From NCBI GenBank assembly GCA_013041745.1, contig JABDRN010000018.1, positions 1 through 64,000 on the forward strand: DNA of 64,000 nt, in the 5' to 3' direction. The notes under the pieces are model-generated. The model ran no database searches. It was not told the origin of the DNA and saw only the letters and a list, made by a program, of their open reading frames with translations. This DNA is from Gammaproteobacteria bacterium (GTDB lineage: Bacteria; Pseudomonadota; Gammaproteobacteria; SZUA-229). A program made the translations under genes and the position numbers. Below, piece by piece: positions 57,201 through 64,000 of this stretch. Numbering within the stretch: position 1 is the first letter of the stretch; each line of letters begins with the position of its first letter.

Positions 57201-57764
57201 TTATTTTTTACTGAGCTGCTTGTCCTGTACCTGCTGGTCGAGCAGTAAAGCAATCTGGGCAAGTTTTCTCATGGCACGAACTGATAATGTTGCACCAGAT
57301 ATATTATCGATATTTTTATCCAGCCGGTTATCCTCTTGCAGGCCAGCCTGTTTGAACTGATCAGTGAAAAAGTCATGCCGTATCTCCCAGCCGCGGCTCT
57401 CTCTGAAGACCAGTACTTTAACCTGCTGGATCCTGCTGTCATTGACCACGATGCCAGCAGTGATCTGTTTTTCTTTACCGATCTCTTCCAGTACCCAGGC
57501 AGATCTTTTCTGCTTTTGCCAGTAGCGGACACGTAATCCCTTGTACTTATGATCGAGTATTTCGACGATCTGCTGTTTCAATTCTTTATTCAGCCACAGT
57601 ACGTCAGCCTTCGGTGGCTTTCCGTCAAACACATCATTGATGAAATCAGCCGGCTCCTGGTAAACACCACCAGCATTTGCTGGAGGTGTAGAAGCAATTA
57701 TCAGTATACCTAGAGAGCAGAGGCTAATTAAAAGCAGTTTAATTGTATTTACATGATCTTTCAT
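57201..57764 (-). CDS. Periplasmic FMN-binding domain protein
   Basis: Signal peptide (LLLISLCSLGILIIASTPPANA) and an FMN-binding domain carrying covalent FMN on the Thr of DNISGATLSVRAM, near the C-terminus, as in RnfG/NqrC and related proteins. 187 residues from ATG 57764; an upstream in-frame start at 57851 would add 29 residues before the signal peptide and lie inside the hairpin region. It precedes the PepSY gene by 2 bp and follows the porin gene by about 150 bp. Confidence 0.82.
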   Translation of the reverse strand: MKDHVNTIKLLLISLCSLGILIIASTPPANAGGVYQEPADFINDVFDGKPPKADVLWLNKELKQQIVEILDHKYKGLRVRYWQKQKRSAWVLEEIGKEKQITAGIVVNDSRIQQVKVLVFRESRGWEIRHDFFTDQFKQAGLQEDNRLDKNIDNISGATLSVRAMRKLAQIALLLDQQVQDKQLSKK

Positions 57765-57830
57765 TACCGCGCATTTTACCTGTAAGTCATTATAGTCATC
57801 GTGACAAGTCACCGATATAAATATATGCAC

Positions 57831-57902
57831 GCGCAAGGGGTGCGTTAGCACCCCTTGCGCAACAGTTTATATTCTCCTCCAGCTGGCTATAGCATGGAGG
57901 AG
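57831..57902 (-). promoter_or_regulatory. Tandem hairpins between porin and FMN-binding genes
   Basis: GCGCAAGGGGTGC (57831-57843) and GCACCCCTTGCGC (57848-57860) form a perfect 13-bp stem with a GTTA loop. A second 8-bp stem joins CTCCTCCA (57874-57881) and TGGAGGAG (57895-57902). Neither is followed by a T-run in the direction of transcription, so they may protect the porin message end or reduce expression of the downstream genes. Confidence 0.65.
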
Positions 57903-57918
57903 GGTACATATCATTTCA

Positions 57919-59052
57919 TTAGAACTGGTAGCCTACACCGAGGTTGAATCCGTCAAAGCTGCCGGCGACATCGTTCTGTATCTGGTAGTCCGCTTTCAGT
58001 ACCACGTATTCATGCGGCCAGTAGTTGAATCCGATATTGGTCTGTTCCTTGCTGGTATCGCCGGCACCGCCATTGTCCCACTGGTTTTGACGGGCGAATA
58101 CACCCCATTCAGGATGAAGCTTGTAGGATGCTTCGATATAACCACCGTCCTGTTTTTCTTTGTCTATATCAGACTGTGAAGCGGTAGCTGCAACATCGAT
58201 ATCCCAGTAAGCGTATAGACCGGTCAATGTGAAATCTGCGATTCCCCATCTTACATGCGCTTCGAGCAGAGTTGCACTGCCGATATCATCGCTGGTGTCC
58301 TGTGTCATGTCATCCTGATATTGGGCAGTGGCGGCCAACACTAGTCCAGGGACGCCGGTGTACCTGGCACGTGCGGTTGCAGCTAAATTATTGGCTACAG
58401 CATTAGATCCTTTCTGGCGACCACCACGGATATTGGTGCCGCCATCCAGGCCACTGCTTAGTGCCAGGTCGTAACTGAAGCCGGATCCATAGTGACCGCT
58501 TAAAAAGACACCAGCTTCACTCCAGGTAGTTGGGATAATGTTCTTTTCAACCGGGTTGCGCTCTACACCATAAAAAGTAGCGGGCTCATGCGTTTCATTG
58601 AGGATGCCTACCGGCACTAGAAAAATACCTGCATTGGCTTTTGTATTCTCGGTTAAATCGAATTGTACATAAGCCTGTTCGACAGCCACATAACCGTTGC
58701 TGGAACCATCGTCTGTGTCTTCGATAGTAGCATGTTCGATTTCAAATTCAGAGAAGAATCGGATGTCATCATTAAACTCATGATTGATCATCAGCACAAA
58801 ACGGTGAAAATCGAGTTCTTTAAAGGTATTGCCCTGGTCATCACTCCAGTTGTTGTAATGCAGTTCACCATAGCCGCCTATAGTGGTATCGCTGGTGCTG
58901 TCTTTACTGTTTTCTTCGACCTGTTCTGCTAACAGGTTAAATTGTTCCTGCAGGGCTTTAAACTCTTCATCGGTTACCGCCAGGGCTGGTTGTGCCAGTG
59001 CGAATGTTATGGCGCCGAATAAAGTACTTTTTGCGATAGATTTGTGAGTCAC
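57919..59052 (-). CDS. Outer-membrane porin
   Basis: A signal peptide (LFGAITFALAQPALA) precedes a short coiled coil (EEFKALQEQFNLLAEQVEENS) and a beta-barrel sequence of amphipathic strands (GGYGELHYNNWSD, FHRFVLMINHEF, IRFFSEFEIEH), ending GFNLGVGYQF with a terminal Phe. 377 residues is about right for a 16-strand phosphate-selective or DcaP-like porin. Promoter and Fur-like box lie upstream at 59106-59147. Porin control by iron and the FMN/PepSY genes downstream suggest iron or siderophore-related uptake; that is inference. Confidence 0.85.
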   Translation of the reverse strand: MTHKSIAKSTLFGAITFALAQPALAVTDEEFKALQEQFNLLAEQVEENSKDSTSDTTIGGYGELHYNNWSDDQGNTFKELDFHRFVLMINHEFNDDIRFFSEFEIEHATIEDTDDGSSNGYVAVEQAYVQFDLTENTKANAGIFLVPVGILNETHEPATFYGVERNPVEKNIIPTTWSEAGVFLSGHYGSGFSYDLALSSGLDGGTNIRGGRQKGSNAVANNLAATARARYTGVPGLVLAATAQYQDDMTQDTSDDIGSATLLEAHVRWGIADFTLTGLYAYWDIDVAATASQSDIDKEKQDGGYIEASYKLHPEWGVFARQNQWDNGGAGDTSKEQTNIGFNYWPHEYVVLKADYQIQNDVAGSFDGFNLGVGYQF

Positions 59053-59104
59053 GTCTTGCTCCGGGGAGTATTGTAAGTTTGAAATCAGTAATAAGCTGGC
59101 AGCT

Positions 59105-59147
59105 ATTATACTTGTTGATAATGCAAATGCAAATGATTCTCATATAG
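59105..59147 (-). promoter_or_regulatory. fur box: Fur-like box overlapping the porin promoter
   Basis: Read on the plus strand, GCAAATGATTCTCATATAG (59129-59147) has the AATGATTCTCAT core of Fur boxes. The porin promoter reads TTTGCA (59133-59128) and TATAAT (59110-59105) on the minus strand with a 17-bp spacer, so the -35 overlaps the box. AAATGC is repeated just beside it (59120-59133). Confidence 0.65.
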
Positions 59148-59263
59148 ATTATCGTATTCACTTTGGGATAGATAGCACCTTCCATTGGGTAATAGTCATG
59201 CATTAGCGGTTTTAACTTGGGGGAGAACAGGTATAATTTGCGCCAGCCTAACAGGAGTTATAA

Positions 59264-60085
59264 ATGAGCAAATCGTTTCACCTTCCTATGTTTCCAACTC
59301 TGGGCTTGATACTGTTGCTGTTTTCACCGCATATAAAGGCAGCAACAGCCATCGAAGTGCAGAGTGACAATGACATGACCACTGTAGTCACCGATGGCAG
59401 CTTTGCAAGAATGAACCTGGGTGATAGTGAATATGTCATCGTGGACTACCGAAAGCATCGGGTAAATGTCGTCAATCCGGAGAAGCAGCAGGTTATGTCG
59501 CTGGATGCGAACAAACTGGCATCTTCCAACAAAGGTCCGCTTGTGCAAACATCGATACAAAGGCTTGGTGCTGGTATTCAGGTTGCTGGTTATGCCACCC
59601 AGAAGTACAGCTATTCAGCGAATGGTAAACCGTGTGGCGTGATTTATGGCTCGATGGAGGTCTATCAGAAGCAGGGTATCAAAGAGCTGTTCCAGGCATT
59701 GAAGATAATGATGGATAAACAGCGTGCAGTACTCGGCGGCCTGGTGAATATGGTCGACGACTGTACCCTGGCTGATATGAATGTGAACCAGCATGTGAGA
59801 ACTGTCGGTGTGCCTATGCGTACCGATAAGAATGGTCGAGTCGAAACCGAGATAAAAAGTATCAGGTATGACGTAAACCTGCCAGCTGATACTTTTGTCG
59901 TACCTGCGTCGTATAAGACGATTACCATGCAGGACAAGATCAATGCAGTTGCGACGGATATGTCGACACAGTCTCGGCAAGTGTCTCCACAGGTGCAGCA
60001 GCATGGCCTGCAGTCTCCTCAGATGATGCAGCAGATGCGTCGCAGCCAGGGCACGATGAGGCAGTACCCGGCTCGAGGATATTAG
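59264..60085 (+). CDS. Secreted protein with Met/Gln-rich tail, DUF4412-like
   Basis: Not firmly recognised. Signal peptide ends IKA before ATAIEVQ. The core (residues about 25-230) has LolA-like strand pairs (TVVTDGSFARMNLGDSEYVIVDYRKHRVNVVNPE, YSYSANGKPCGVIYGSME) and ends in RYDVNLPADTFVVPASYKTI. Two cysteines in mature protein. The tail (about 240-273) is Gln/Met-rich. AGGAG at 59251-59255 is a good ribosome binding site. Resembles in type the protein at 16394. Divergent to the porin gene but outside the Fur-like box. Confidence 0.6.
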   Translation: MSKSFHLPMFPTLGLILLLFSPHIKAATAIEVQSDNDMTTVVTDGSFARMNLGDSEYVIVDYRKHRVNVVNPEKQQVMSLDANKLASSNKGPLVQTSIQRLGAGIQVAGYATQKYSYSANGKPCGVIYGSMEVYQKQGIKELFQALKIMMDKQRAVLGGLVNMVDDCTLADMNVNQHVRTVGVPMRTDKNGRVETEIKSIRYDVNLPADTFVVPASYKTITMQDKINAVATDMSTQSRQVSPQVQQHGLQSPQMMQQMRRSQGTMRQYPARGY

Positions 60086-60136
60086 GACTGATAACCTTTT
60101 CAACCACGAGGAGAGATGACTAGAGTGGCCTGCTAG

Positions 60137-60697
60137 TTAACGTTTCCTGATTCGAACAGGGCCCTGCTTTTTGGGGTGTTTTCCAGTCTTATCTTTATAA
60201 AAATCTCTTATTAACTCAAAGTCTTTTTCGATGTCACCCGTTGGTGTAATCATTTTTCCAAAACCGACAGTGCGGCCTGGATAATCTATATAGGCAAGGC
60301 AGATGGGTATATTGGCTTCCTGTGCGATGTAATAAAAACCGGTCTTCCAGTATTCTGTCTTCGAACGTGTGCCTTCCGGCGTAATGCCAAACACCATCTC
60401 TTCGCGTTCATTGAACTGGTTTGCGATCTGTTTGATGAAACCGCTATGGACTGACCTGTCTACCGGGATACCGCCAAGTGCGCGGAAGAAATAATTGAAT
60501 GGCCCGACGAATATCTGTTTTTTTGCAACCCAGGTGATTTTTATCTGCACCGACCAGAAACATAAAAGTCCTATCGGCAGATCCCAGTTAGTCGTATGAG
60601 GTGCGCCGATCATGATGAACTTTTTCTCTTTGGGCATGGTGACATCCACATGCCAGCCGATCAACTTTAGTATCAATTTAGAGAGGATCCTAAGCAT
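60137..60697 (-). CDS. PlsC-type acyltransferase
   Basis: Membrane-associated lysophospholipid acyltransferase. The HX4D catalytic motif is HTTNWD (in GAPHTTNWDLPIG) and FGITPEGTRSKTEYWKTGFYYIA carries the acceptor-binding EGTRS. 186 residues is short compared with PlsC (about 240), so it belongs to the smaller subgroup often annotated as glycerol acyltransferase. The C-terminus is basic. Downstream of the yjdF-like gene on the same strand (54-bp gap). Confidence 0.88.
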   Translation of the reverse strand: MLRILSKLILKLIGWHVDVTMPKEKKFIMIGAPHTTNWDLPIGLLCFWSVQIKITWVAKKQIFVGPFNYFFRALGGIPVDRSVHSGFIKQIANQFNEREEMVFGITPEGTRSKTEYWKTGFYYIAQEANIPICLAYIDYPGRTVGFGKMITPTGDIEKDFELIRDFYKDKTGKHPKKQGPVRIRKR

Positions 60698-60751
60698 AGA
60701 CAGGCTTGCTTGGGCAAATATCTAATATGTATATCTTAGCATTCATCATAT

Positions 60752-61369
60752 CTATGACCGTAATTGTTGTATCTGTCTGTTGTGAATGTTTGAAAGCGTA
60801 ACAAGTGCAATGGCAGCACCTGATAAAGCCCATGCCATATCAGACTGGGTGTCCCAGACATAACCCTGGGTGCCGAGGAAAGCTTCTGCTGCTTCTTCGC
60901 TGAGTAGTGCAACCCACCATTCCAGCATCTCGTAAAGCGCACTCAGTGCAAGGCAGAAACACAGGGTGAAAAAATGGGTAAAATATTTCCCTGAGATTAT
61001 TTTTTTTCGGATAATGATCTCTCTGCAGATGATGGCAGGCACAAACCCCTGGACGAAGTGGCCTAGCTTGTCGAAATTATTTCGCGACTGCTGGAATGCA
61101 TCTCTGATGCTATCGAACAGCGGCACCTCGGCATAGGTGTAATGGCCGCCGATGAATAGTATCCAGCAATGTAACAGGATAAGTGTATAGCATAGCGCTG
61201 TCAGCGGGAAACTTTGGCGTGTTATCGCTAACACCAAGAAACCAAGAATAGCTGGCGCGGTCTCAAGCGCCCATGTCGGGTAATCTTTTGGCTCGATGGC
61301 GGACCAGATGAAGACGATTAAGAATAAACCTGTCCATATGATCTCACCAGGCTTTAGGTTTATTGTCAT
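60752..61369 (-). CDS. YjdF-like DUF2238 membrane protein
   Basis: Six or more membrane helices in 205 residues. Conserved features of DUF2238 are present: DKLGHFVQGFVPAIICREIIIRK, YEMLEWW and the C-terminal YVWDTQSDMAWALSGA. The function is unknown. It begins 20 bp before the end of bcp on the same strand. Confidence 0.88.
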   Translation of the reverse strand: MTINLKPGEIIWTGLFLIVFIWSAIEPKDYPTWALETAPAILGFLVLAITRQSFPLTALCYTLILLHCWILFIGGHYTYAEVPLFDSIRDAFQQSRNNFDKLGHFVQGFVPAIICREIIIRKKIISGKYFTHFFTLCFCLALSALYEMLEWWVALLSEEAAEAFLGTQGYVWDTQSDMAWALSGAAIALVTLSNIHNRQIQQLRS

Positions 61370-61389
61370 AATCGAAGTAAACGAAAAGT

Positions 61390-61854
61390 TTATTTGTGTT
61401 TTTTAGATGCGGCCAACACTTCATCGACGTGGCCTTTAACTTTTACGCCCCGCCATTCTTCGAGTAAAACACCATCTTCACCAATAAGGAAAGTGCTGCG
61501 GTCGATGCCCATGTATTCCCTGCCGTATAGTTTCTTCAACTTGATGACATCAAATTGTTTGCATAGTGACTCGTCTTCATCTGAGAGCAGATCAAAATTA
61601 AAGCTCTGTTTAGTCTTAAAGTTCTCATGACGTTTCATGCTGTCACGAGAGACGCCGAGTATCACCGTGTTCTGGCGGCTAAACTTTGCCTTGGCATCAC
61701 GGAAGTCCTGGCCTTCCGTAGTGCAACCGGGCGTGCTGTCTTTCGGATAAAAATACAGTACGACTTTTTTGCCGGCCAGTTCTTTCAGGCTGATGGTTTT
61801 ATCGCCGGTCGCCGGGCGCGTGAAATTTTTAACTTTTTTACCTATGCTTACCAT
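61390..61854 (-). CDS. bcp: Peroxiredoxin of the Bcp/PrxQ type
   Basis: Thiol peroxidase that reduces peroxides. The peroxidatic cysteine is C44 in STPGCTTEG. The classical resolving cysteine five positions later is missing (T49-like), but C98 (SLCKQF) is present and could be the resolving cysteine in a different disulfide pattern. 154 residues. Between gcvR and the yjdF-like gene, on the same strand. The gcvR-bcp pairing is common in gammaproteobacteria. Confidence 0.93.
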   Translation of the reverse strand: MVSIGKKVKNFTRPATGDKTISLKELAGKKVVLYFYPKDSTPGCTTEGQDFRDAKAKFSRQNTVILGVSRDSMKRHENFKTKQSFNFDLLSDEDESLCKQFDVIKLKKLYGREYMGIDRSTFLIGEDGVLLEEWRGVKVKGHVDEVLAASKKHK

Positions 61855-61878
61855 ATCTTCTGCTCCCAGTTGTCAGGT

Positions 61879-62403
61879 TTATATGTTTTTCATCTCTGCA
61901 TCGAGGTTGAGTTCTTCACATGTCTGCATGAAGGCATCACGTAATTTTGCAATATTGGTATCAGCAGCAATGCCGATAGTCATGTGCAGTGCAAACATGG
62001 TGGTGCCGGTGTGCGGTGCCGAATAACTCTCGGTATGCAGGTTGACGATGTTGATACCACGCTGAGAAAAGAAGCTGGATATATTGTTAACGATACCCGG
62101 GTGATCCAGTGAAGTTACTTCTACTGAGTAGGGGATGGCATTCTCAATCGGTGCGGGGTCGTTTGTGGCTTTTATCATCAGACGCATCTGCAGTGCCTGC
62201 TCGATCTCATTGACCTGTGTCTGGATCGCATCGATCGAAGACTGTTCACCACTGACCAGTAATAACATGGCGAATTCACCACCGAGCACCGTCATGCGGC
62301 TGTCTTCGATGTTTAGTGAATGCCTGTAGATGATATTGCTGATTTCGTCGACAATACCTGGTCGGTCAGCGCCCAGTGCCGAGATAACGAGTTTTGTAGT
62401 CAT
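61879..62403 (-). CDS. gcvR: Glycine cleavage system regulator with two ACT domains
   Basis: Two ACT domains in 174 residues: LVISALGADRPGIVDEISNIIYRHSLNIEDSRM and VTSLDHPGIVNNISSFFSQRGINIVNLHTESY. In E. coli GcvR counteracts GcvA at the gcv operon when glycine is low. No GcvA gene is present in the window. The order gcvR-bcp and the nearby divergent dapA is standard, here with a PilZ gene placed between. Confidence 0.9.
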   Translation of the reverse strand: MTTKLVISALGADRPGIVDEISNIIYRHSLNIEDSRMTVLGGEFAMLLLVSGEQSSIDAIQTQVNEIEQALQMRLMIKATNDPAPIENAIPYSVEVTSLDHPGIVNNISSFFSQRGINIVNLHTESYSAPHTGTTMFALHMTIGIAADTNIAKLRDAFMQTCEELNLDAEMKNI

Positions 62404-62531
62404 TTGTTTTACTAGAGTGAAAAAAGTGAGGCACAGTGTAACAAAAACGACAGAAACGCAAAATTACTATTTAAAAGGACTTTGCTTGCGCCGTCATCAG
62501 GGGAGTGTTCACTGAGTGTTTAGTATCGAAT

Positions 62532-62897
62532 TTATCCCAGTTCGGAGAGCTCGCGTGTCAGCATCGCCGGATCATTGGTGTTCAACTCGATCAGCCGGCG
62601 CAGATGCTGCAGGCTGGCGACATCTATCTGCAGCCAGTTCAAGCCCCAGTTTCCATTACTGGTGTGAGTGATGGTAACCCTGGCATGGATGGATATATCT
62701 TCGCCGAGAAAAAGCGCCATGCCACAAGGATTGCTCATATCGATCTCGATATTATCCGGCGGTTCGACCAGCATGCCTTTGAGAGAGATATCCAGCAGGT
62801 TGCAACTCCATTCTTCATGGCCGCATTGCATCAGTATTTCTGCGCTAAATGGGATTCGGCTATAATTACGGCGTTCTGACGGGTTTGGTGTATTCAA
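62532..62897 (-). CDS. PilZ-domain c-di-GMP-binding protein
   Basis: A 121-residue single-domain PilZ protein. RRNYSRIPF holds the RxxxR motif and LLDISLKGMLVEPP the DxSxxG motif, at the usual distance, so c-di-GMP binding is likely. No additional domain. It lies between gcvR and the divergent dapA, where PilZ is not expected. The binding partner is unknown. Confidence 0.9.
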   Translation of the reverse strand: MNTPNPSERRNYSRIPFSAEILMQCGHEEWSCNLLDISLKGMLVEPPDNIEIDMSNPCGMALFLGEDISIHARVTITHTSNGNWGLNWLQIDVASLQHLRRLIELNTNDPAMLTRELSELG

Positions 62898-62920
62898 TTT
62901 TGTGCCTTAAGAGTTCGCTG

Positions 62921-62973
62921 CCTTGTTTTGTATACTTTATTCATGCTATGTGCATAGAATGAGTATAGCAAGG
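62921..62973. promoter_or_regulatory. Imperfect long palindrome between PilZ and dapA genes
   Basis: CCTTG...CAAGG, GTATACT...AGTATA and ATTC...GAAT nest around an ATGC...GCAT centre, giving a 53-bp imperfect palindrome in the 234-bp divergent gap. It may be an operator or hairpin for either gene; no regulator is identified. Confidence 0.45.
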
Positions 62974-63131
62974 GATTGTCATTTGCTGCGAAAATACTGG
63001 TTAATTGCCTGAAAAATCCGCATGGTAAACAGGCATAAAGACTAGTAAATTATTCACATTTGGCAATATATATCATTGAAATAAAGGTGAAATGTTGATT
63101 AACTGTGCGCCTTGTTTTTTCGGGGTTCTTG

Positions 63132-64000
63132 ATGAGTAAAAGCGGCATGTTTCGAGGCAGTATGGTTGCATTGGTTACGCCAATGCACGTCGACGGTAGT
63201 GTCGACTATAAAAGCCTGGCCAATCTGGTTGAATTTCATATCGAAAACAGCACTTCAGCTATCGTGTCTGTGGGGACGACGGGGGAGTCGGCGACATTGA
63301 ATATGGAACAGCACTGTGATGTCATGGCACGTACCGTGGAAATGGTCGGCGGCCGTATTCCTGTGATCGCTGGTACCGGTGCCAACTCGACCTGGGAAGC
63401 GATCGAGCTGACTCGGTGCGCACAACAGGGTGGGGCAGATGCCTGTTTGCTGGTTACACCTTACTATAACAAGCCGCCGCAGCGCGGTTTATATGCACAT
63501 CATAAGAAGGTTGCCGAGGCCGTCGATATCCCACAGATTCTCTATAATGTCCCCGGCCGAACCGCCTGTGACATGTTACCGGAAACGGTGAAGCAGTTAT
63601 CTGAAATCGACAATATTATCGGCCTGAAAGATGCCACCGGCGATCTGGGGCGTCTCGCAGAAACACAGTCACTGCTCACTGAGGCAGCGTTCGGCCTTTA
63701 TAGTGGTGACGATGCGACCGGTGCTGAGTTCATGTTACGAGGTGGCCACGGTGTCATATCTGTAACTAATAATGTCGCACCAAAAGCGATGGCTGAGATG
63801 TGCGAGGCTGCACTGTCGGGTGACAGGGAACTGGCGGAATCGATAAACCAGCGCCTGGCCGGGCTGCATTCACGATTATTCCTGGAGTCGAGTCCGATTC
63901 CGGTCAAATGGGCGTTATTTGAAATGGGCTTGATCGAGCCGGGTATACGTTTACCTCTCGATGTACTGGATGAGCAATTTCATGAGCCGCTACGTCATGC
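63132..64000 (+). CDS. dapA: 4-hydroxy-tetrahydrodipicolinate synthase, 3' end outside window
   Basis: First committed step of diaminopimelate and lysine synthesis, condensing aspartate semialdehyde and pyruvate. [12 protein letters not shown] starts the TIM barrel; GTTGESATL binds pyruvate; the Tyr in [16 protein letters not shown] and the Schiff-base Lys in [13 protein letters not shown] are present. It begins at ATG 63132 (ATG 63147 is an alternative) and runs past base 64000, which cuts off only the last few residues. It uses the product of asd at 32555. Confidence 0.96.
   Translation, partial: MSKSGMFRGSMVALVTPMHVDGSVDYKSLANLVEFHIENSTSAIVSVGTTGESATLNMEQHCDVMARTVEMVGGRIPVIAGTGANSTWEAIELTRCAQQGGADACLLVTPYYNKPPQRGLYAHHKKVAEAVDIPQILYNVPGRTACDMLPETVKQLSEIDNIIGLKDATGDLGRLAETQSLLTEAAFGLYSGDDATGAEFMLRGGHGVISVTNNVAPKAMAEMCEAALSGDRELAESINQRLAGLHSRLFLESSPIPVKWALFEMGLIEPGIRLPLDVLDEQFHEPLRH

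Overview
The window comes from a gammaproteobacterium, most likely a sulfur oxidiser. Almost every housekeeping gene is in an order familiar from Pseudomonas-like gammaproteobacteria: epmB/efp/epmA, leuC-leuD-leuB-asd-fimV-truA-trpF-trpBA-accD-folC-dedD-cvpA-purF-metZ, and gcvR-bcp near dapA. The sulfur-oxidiser reading rests mainly on one secreted Gly/Asn/Tyr-rich protein (15873-16337) that looks like a sulfur globule envelope protein, helped by DUF302 and DUF2892 proteins. No rRNA, tRNA, CRISPR array, prophage or transposase gene was seen.

Layout. 1-917 is htpX. 1011-1596 is a non-coding nested palindromic element with 16-bp terminal inverted repeats. 1753-5719 (minus strand) is a FimX-like degenerate GGDEF/EAL protein plus a PilZ-like partner. 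5822-8568 is the complete EF-P beta-lysylation set. 8858-22089 is the accessory block: an RND pump whose permease has a 200-residue Pro then Lys/Ala-rich tail, low-complexity secreted proteins, the sulfur globule-like protein with its own promoter, 5' hairpin and terminator, and a tight five-gene operon (ParA-type ATPase, membrane TPR protein, membrane DUF302 protein, Lys/Ala-rich membrane protein with a heptad repeat, dynamin-like GTPase). 22143-26852 holds psd, a PCu(A)C copper chaperone, prmB, aroC and an MFS transporter. 26980-27852 is a CD-NTase-like protein with lost catalytic residues. 27861-48100 is the leucine/aspartate/FimV/tryptophan/fatty acid/purine/methionine run. 48218-56282 carries mixed genes (thioredoxin-like DUF1223 protein, two DUF2892 proteins with a Crp/Fnr regulator, lytic transglycosylase, proS, LysR, PerM-type transporter). 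56407-59052 is a porin, FMN-binding protein and PepSY membrane protein on one strand with a Fur-like box over the promoter. 59264-64000 ends with a secreted protein, an acyltransferase, YjdF-like, bcp, gcvR, a PilZ protein and the first part of dapA.

How it fits together. The best candidate for an undescribed system is the ParA-TPR-DUF302-KAP/heptad-dynamin operon at 17263-22089. It has a nucleoid-type positioning ATPase, three membrane-anchored proteins and a membrane-remodelling GTPase, and lies next to a sulfur globule-like protein and an RND pump whose cytoplasmic tail resembles the tail of one operon member. A role in placing or shaping an envelope structure, possibly sulfur globules, is inference only. 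c-di-GMP/type IV pilus control is spread over fimX, its neighbour, fimV and a distant PilZ gene. All functions are read from sequence patterns recalled from known families; no database search was run.
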